From a bacterium (GTDB taxonomy: Bacteria > UBP14 > UBA6098): a DNA stretch of 6,277 nt. The stretch covers positions 1 through 6,277 of the forward strand of contig DAOWNU010000125.1 in the NCBI GenBank assembly GCA_030642425.1. The letters are read 5' to 3'. Below, piece by piece: positions 6,009 through 6,277 of the stretch. Made by a program: the position numbers and the translations under genes. The number at the start of each line of letters is the position of its first letter. Position 1 is the stretch's first letter. The notes under the pieces were generated by a model. That model was not told the origin of the DNA and made no database searches. It was given only the letters and a program-made list of their open reading frames with translations.

Positions 6009-6277
6009 ATGAGAAGGATATGTTCGATTGTTTTCCTGTCGATAGTTTTATTTGCGGCCCTTACCGTTGCCGAACCGTGGCAAAGCGAAATCACACTCCT
6101 TGTAGAAGGGGACACGCTCATCCTAACTTTCGGCAGATCGCCCGACGCTCTCGACGGTGTGGATCCGATGGACGATATTATGCCCATCACGCCGCCAAGC
6201 GCGCCCTATGCCTATTTCGAGAAAGACGATCCACTCGACCCTTATGTTGACAAGCTCTACCGGGATATTCGCGAGGA
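6009..6277 (+). CDS. Secreted protein, N-terminal fragment; paralogue of the upstream large protein
   Basis: The frame opens at ATG 6009 after a good Shine-Dalgarno and stays open to the window edge, giving 89 complete codons with no stop; the 3' end is missing. Residues 1-21 are a signal peptide (MRRICS, then a hydrophobic core ending LTVA), with probable cleavage before Glu22. Cys5 lies before the hydrophobic core and is not in a lipobox. The mature part matches the N-terminal domain of the protein at 2232. EPWQSEITL corresponds to QEWELELDV, and SAPYAYFEKDDPLDPYVDKL to the GLYVFFPLDDPAYPFIDKL stretch, with a preceding proline-rich turn. The motif FGRSPDALDGVDPMDD fits a pattern I recall from exported proteins of FCB-type candidate phyla. 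A full-length, modular exported protein with a sorting domain is likely but unseen. The function is unknown. Confidence 0.82.
   Translation, partial: MRRICSIVFLSIVLFAALTVAEPWQSEITLLVEGDTLILTFGRSPDALDGVDPMDDIMPITPPSAPYAYFEKDDPLDPYVDKLYRDIRE

Noticed and set aside
6021..6023. Cys5 of the 6009 protein as a lipoprotein attachment site
   Set aside because: The Cys lies in the N-terminal region before the hydrophobic core and not after a lipobox; a signal peptidase I site (LTVA before Glu22) fits better.
5912..6190. 92-codon - strand frame across the terminator
   Set aside because: It runs through a perfect intrinsic terminator and antisense to the 6009 gene, with no family resemblance.
5960..6250. 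96-codon + strand frame starting at 5960-6250
   Set aside because: It overlaps the frame at 6009, which has a Shine-Dalgarno, a signal peptide and clear similarity to the neighbouring protein. The alternative translation becomes Arg/Cys-rich, typical of a wrong frame.

Overview
The window most likely comes from an uncultured bacterium of the FCB superphylum or a neighbouring candidate phylum (Cloacimonetes, WOR-3, Zixibacteria and Marinimicrobia carry similar proteins). The evidence is a large multidomain secreted protein that ends in a FlgD-like / type IX secretion (T9SS) sorting domain, together with its beta-sandwich modules. All genes are on the + strand. The coding DNA is moderately GC-rich and the intergenic DNA is AT-rich. 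The phylum cannot be fixed from this sequence alone.

Positions 1-224 are a leader region. They hold a hairpin without a U-tract, a strong Shine-Dalgarno in front of a possible 25-codon mini-ORF (110-187), and then the Shine-Dalgarno of the first real gene. Positions 225-2042 are a probable two-gene operon: a cytoplasmic patatin-like phospholipase (225-1160), then, after 9 nt and with no Shine-Dalgarno of its own, a PflX-type (COG1313) radical SAM protein (1170-2042). No glycyl-radical enzyme is in view, so the target of the radical SAM protein is unknown.

Positions 2043-2231 are an AT-rich intergenic stretch with weak, mutually exclusive hairpins, a plausible sigma70-type promoter and a strong Shine-Dalgarno. 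They lead into a 1225-residue secreted protein (2232-5909). Its modules in order are: signal peptide, N-terminal beta-domain, Ig-like domain, three tandem carboxypeptidase-regulatory-like repeats, a fibronectin type III (FnIII) domain apparently split by an inserted lectin/jelly-roll-like module plus a basic linker, a glutamine-amidotransferase-like domain, and the C-terminal sorting domain. A textbook intrinsic terminator follows at 5921-5948.

At 6009 a new gene starts and runs off the window. It encodes a second secreted protein whose first 89 residues resemble the N-terminal domain of the large protein, so the two are neighbouring paralogues in separate transcription units. The exported-protein genes have no evident functional link to the phospholipase/radical SAM pair. 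No mobile element, CRISPR array, tRNA or rRNA was seen.
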